Shown in pieces: positions 62,888-64,000 of a stretch of 64,000 nt of DNA; position 1 is the stretch's first letter, and every line of letters starts with the position of its first letter. This DNA is from Osmia lignaria lignaria. Its lineage: Eukaryota > Arthropoda > Insecta > Hymenoptera > Megachilidae. The notes under the pieces were generated by a model that had not been told where the DNA came from, did no database searches, and saw only the letters and a list, made by a program, of their open reading frames with translations. A program made the translations under genes and the position numbers. The stretch is taken from contig NW_027478158.1 in the NCBI RefSeq assembly GCF_051020975.1, forward strand, positions 16,182,001-16,246,000, read 5' to 3'.

Positions 62888-64000
62888 ATGTTGGTGCGGC
62901 TTCGGAACTTTTAAATATCTTGATATATCTCGAGAACTACGCATCTGATCAAAAAATATCGTAGAACATAAAAAGTAGGAAACTTAATTCTCTACAAAAA
63001 AGGTCTCTTAACATTTTGCCATAGCTCGCTTCGTTTCCGAGATATTTGCAGATTTATCTCAAGGGAAGGGGCCTGACGGACTTATTTCGAGATATTTCTT
63101 CTTCTTGTTGTTCTTCTTCTGCACAGCTAAGCTGGAAGTGGCATTTGCTGCTCGCACTAGTGCAGCGTTATCTCAAAGAAAGGGGCCACGGTGTTTCTGT
63201 ATCTCTATTATGTTGGTGCGGCTTCGGAACTTTTAAATATCTTGATATATCTCGAGAACTACGCATCTGATCAAAAAATGTGATAGAACATAAAAAGTAG
63301 GAAACTTAATTCTCTACAAAAAAGGTCTCTTAACATTTTGCCATAGCTCGCTTCGTTTCCGAGATATTTGCAGATTTATCTCAAGGGAAGGGGCATGACG
63401 GACATATTTCGAGATATTTCTTCTTCTTGTTGTTCTTCTTCTGCACAGCTAAGCTGGAAGTGGCATTTGCGGCTCGCACTAGTGCAGAGTTATCTCAAAG
63501 AAAGGGGCCACGGTGTTTCTGTATCTCTATTATGTTGGTGCGGCTTCGGAACTTTTAAATATCTCGATATATCTCGAAAACTACGCTTCTGATCAAGAAA
63601 TATCATAGAACATAAATTGTAGGAAACATAATTCTCTACAAAAAAGTTCTCTTAACATTTTGCCATAGCTCGCTTCGTTTCCGAGATATTTGCAGATATA
63701 TCTCAAGGGAAGGGGCCTGACGGACATATTTCGAGATATTTCTTCTTCTTGTTGTTCTTCTTCTGCACAGCTAACCTGGAAGTGGCATTTGCAGCTCGCA
63801 ATAGTGCAGAGTTATCTCAAAGAAAGGGGCCACGGTGTTTCTGTATCTCTATTATGTTGGTGCGGCTTCGGAACTTTTAAATATCTTGATATATCTCGAG
63901 AACTACGCATCTGATCAAAAAATATCATAGAACATAAAAAGTAGGAAACTTAATTCTCTACAAAAACGGTCTCTTAACATTTTGCCATAGCTCGCTTCGT
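62780..64000 (+). repeat. Right copy of a long-range match (partner 6110-7330)
   Basis: This is the terminal part of the window and matches 6110-7330 base for base apart from one site. The right copy probably extends beyond the window. The offset differs by exactly one monomer from that of the 4092-5404 match, because the left side has an extra GGGGAGACGG unit (5088 and 5410 are near-identical neighbours). Confidence 0.92.
63690..64000 (+). repeat. Partial monomer at the right edge
   Basis: This unit is 311 bp long when the window ends, 11 bp short of completion. It carries the CTAACCTGG variant of the CTAAGCTGG box and the AAACGGTCTC spacer, both shared with the unit at 7020. The array continues downstream of the window. 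Confidence 0.95.

Larger units (their letters stand above)
1..64000 (+). repeat. 322-bp satellite DNA tandem array filling the whole window
   Basis: Every part of the window aligns to one 322-bp unit, repeated head to tail in a single orientation. With monomer position 1 at TTGCAGATTTAT, full-length units start at 258+322k up to 7020; 7663+322k to 16357; 17000+322k to 28914; 29559 and 29881; 30526+322k to 32458; 33103+322k to 34713; 35354+322k to 40184; 40829 and 41151; 41796+322k to 50812; 51455+322k to 54675; and 55318+322k to 63690. The ten units between these runs differ in length and are listed separately. Neighbouring units differ by a few to about twenty substitutions by eye. No unique sequence, transposon or gene interrupts the array, so every stretch is repeat. 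The family is not one I can name. The role is unknown; structural heterochromatin, or a centromere or pericentromere, is the usual context for such arrays, and that is inference. Confidence 0.98.

Noticed and set aside
1..64000. CRISPR array, because of the regular spacing
   Set aside because: The period is 322 bp and the whole unit is conserved; there are no short repeats with unique spacers and no cas genes.
1..64000. Transposon, rRNA spacer or tRNA-derived repeat origin
   Set aside because: No terminal repeats, target-site duplications, coding domains, rRNA or tRNA-like boxes were seen in any unit.
1..64000. Identity with a named insect satellite, such as the Drosophila 359-bp family
   Set aside because: Length and sequence do not agree with what I know of that family, and I recognise no other. 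A search of satellite databases with one monomer would decide.

Overview
This window contains no recognisable gene. From base 1 to base 64000 it is one uninterrupted head-to-tail satellite DNA array with a monomer of 322 bp and about 40% G+C (my hand count on one monomer). It holds 198 monomer starts plus a partial monomer at each edge. All monomers lie in the same orientation. I see no transposon, unique spacer, RNA gene, promoter or inversion. The organism is almost certainly a eukaryote, because this is constitutive-heterochromatin-type sequence, probably pericentromeric, centromeric or subtelomeric. The style of the monomer (A/T-rich with repeated CGAGATATTT-like boxes) gives me an impression of an arthropod, but I do not recognise the family and the sequence alone does not prove a taxon.

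Phase. I take position 1 of the monomer at TTGCAGATTTAT. Starts fall every 322 bp, with ten exceptions: 321 bp at 7342, 16679, 51134 and 54997; 323 bp at 29236, 30203, 32780, 40506 and 41473; 319 bp at 35035. The net shift is -2 bp over 197 intervals, which exactly accounts for 258 to 63690.

Inside the monomer are a near-duplicate 26-nt block (positions 3-28 and 117-142), a TTC/TTG tract (51-75), direct and inverted copies of a CGAGATAT box that could pair, and a conserved core (about 134-190). Monomers are mosaics of a few linked haplotype blocks. Tail type A and tail type B differ at six sites between 198 and 261. The middle differs at 104 and 112, and the head at five sites between 10 and 24.

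Layout. 0.7-4.0 kb is duplicated at 8.4-11.7 kb (offset 24 monomers). 5.9-6.9 kb is duplicated at 7.5-8.5 kb (5-mer). 10.2-11.2 kb is duplicated at 11.5-12.4 kb (4-mer). About 12.4-20.3 kb is monomeric with no block I could follow. 20.3-27.2 kb holds nested 5-, 7- and 14-monomer duplications. 28.3-33.6 kb holds 7- and 8-mer duplications marked by a +1 insertion lineage. 35.5-41.8 kb holds 4- and 3-mer duplications. 42552-50294 is a clean higher-order repeat (HOR): three 2576-bp units of eight monomers. 51.7-55.0 kb is a 7-mer duplication with an internal conversion-like patch. 58.2-62.9 kb is an 8-mer duplication. The last 5 kb also matches 4.1-7.3 kb, about 57 kb upstream.

The many 74-codon open frames are a by-product of the repeat. 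They begin with TTG rather than ATG, and monomers with in-frame stops have been amplified just as freely. No previously undescribed protein system is supported here. What is of interest is the multi-scale amplification history and the internal dyad architecture of the monomer.
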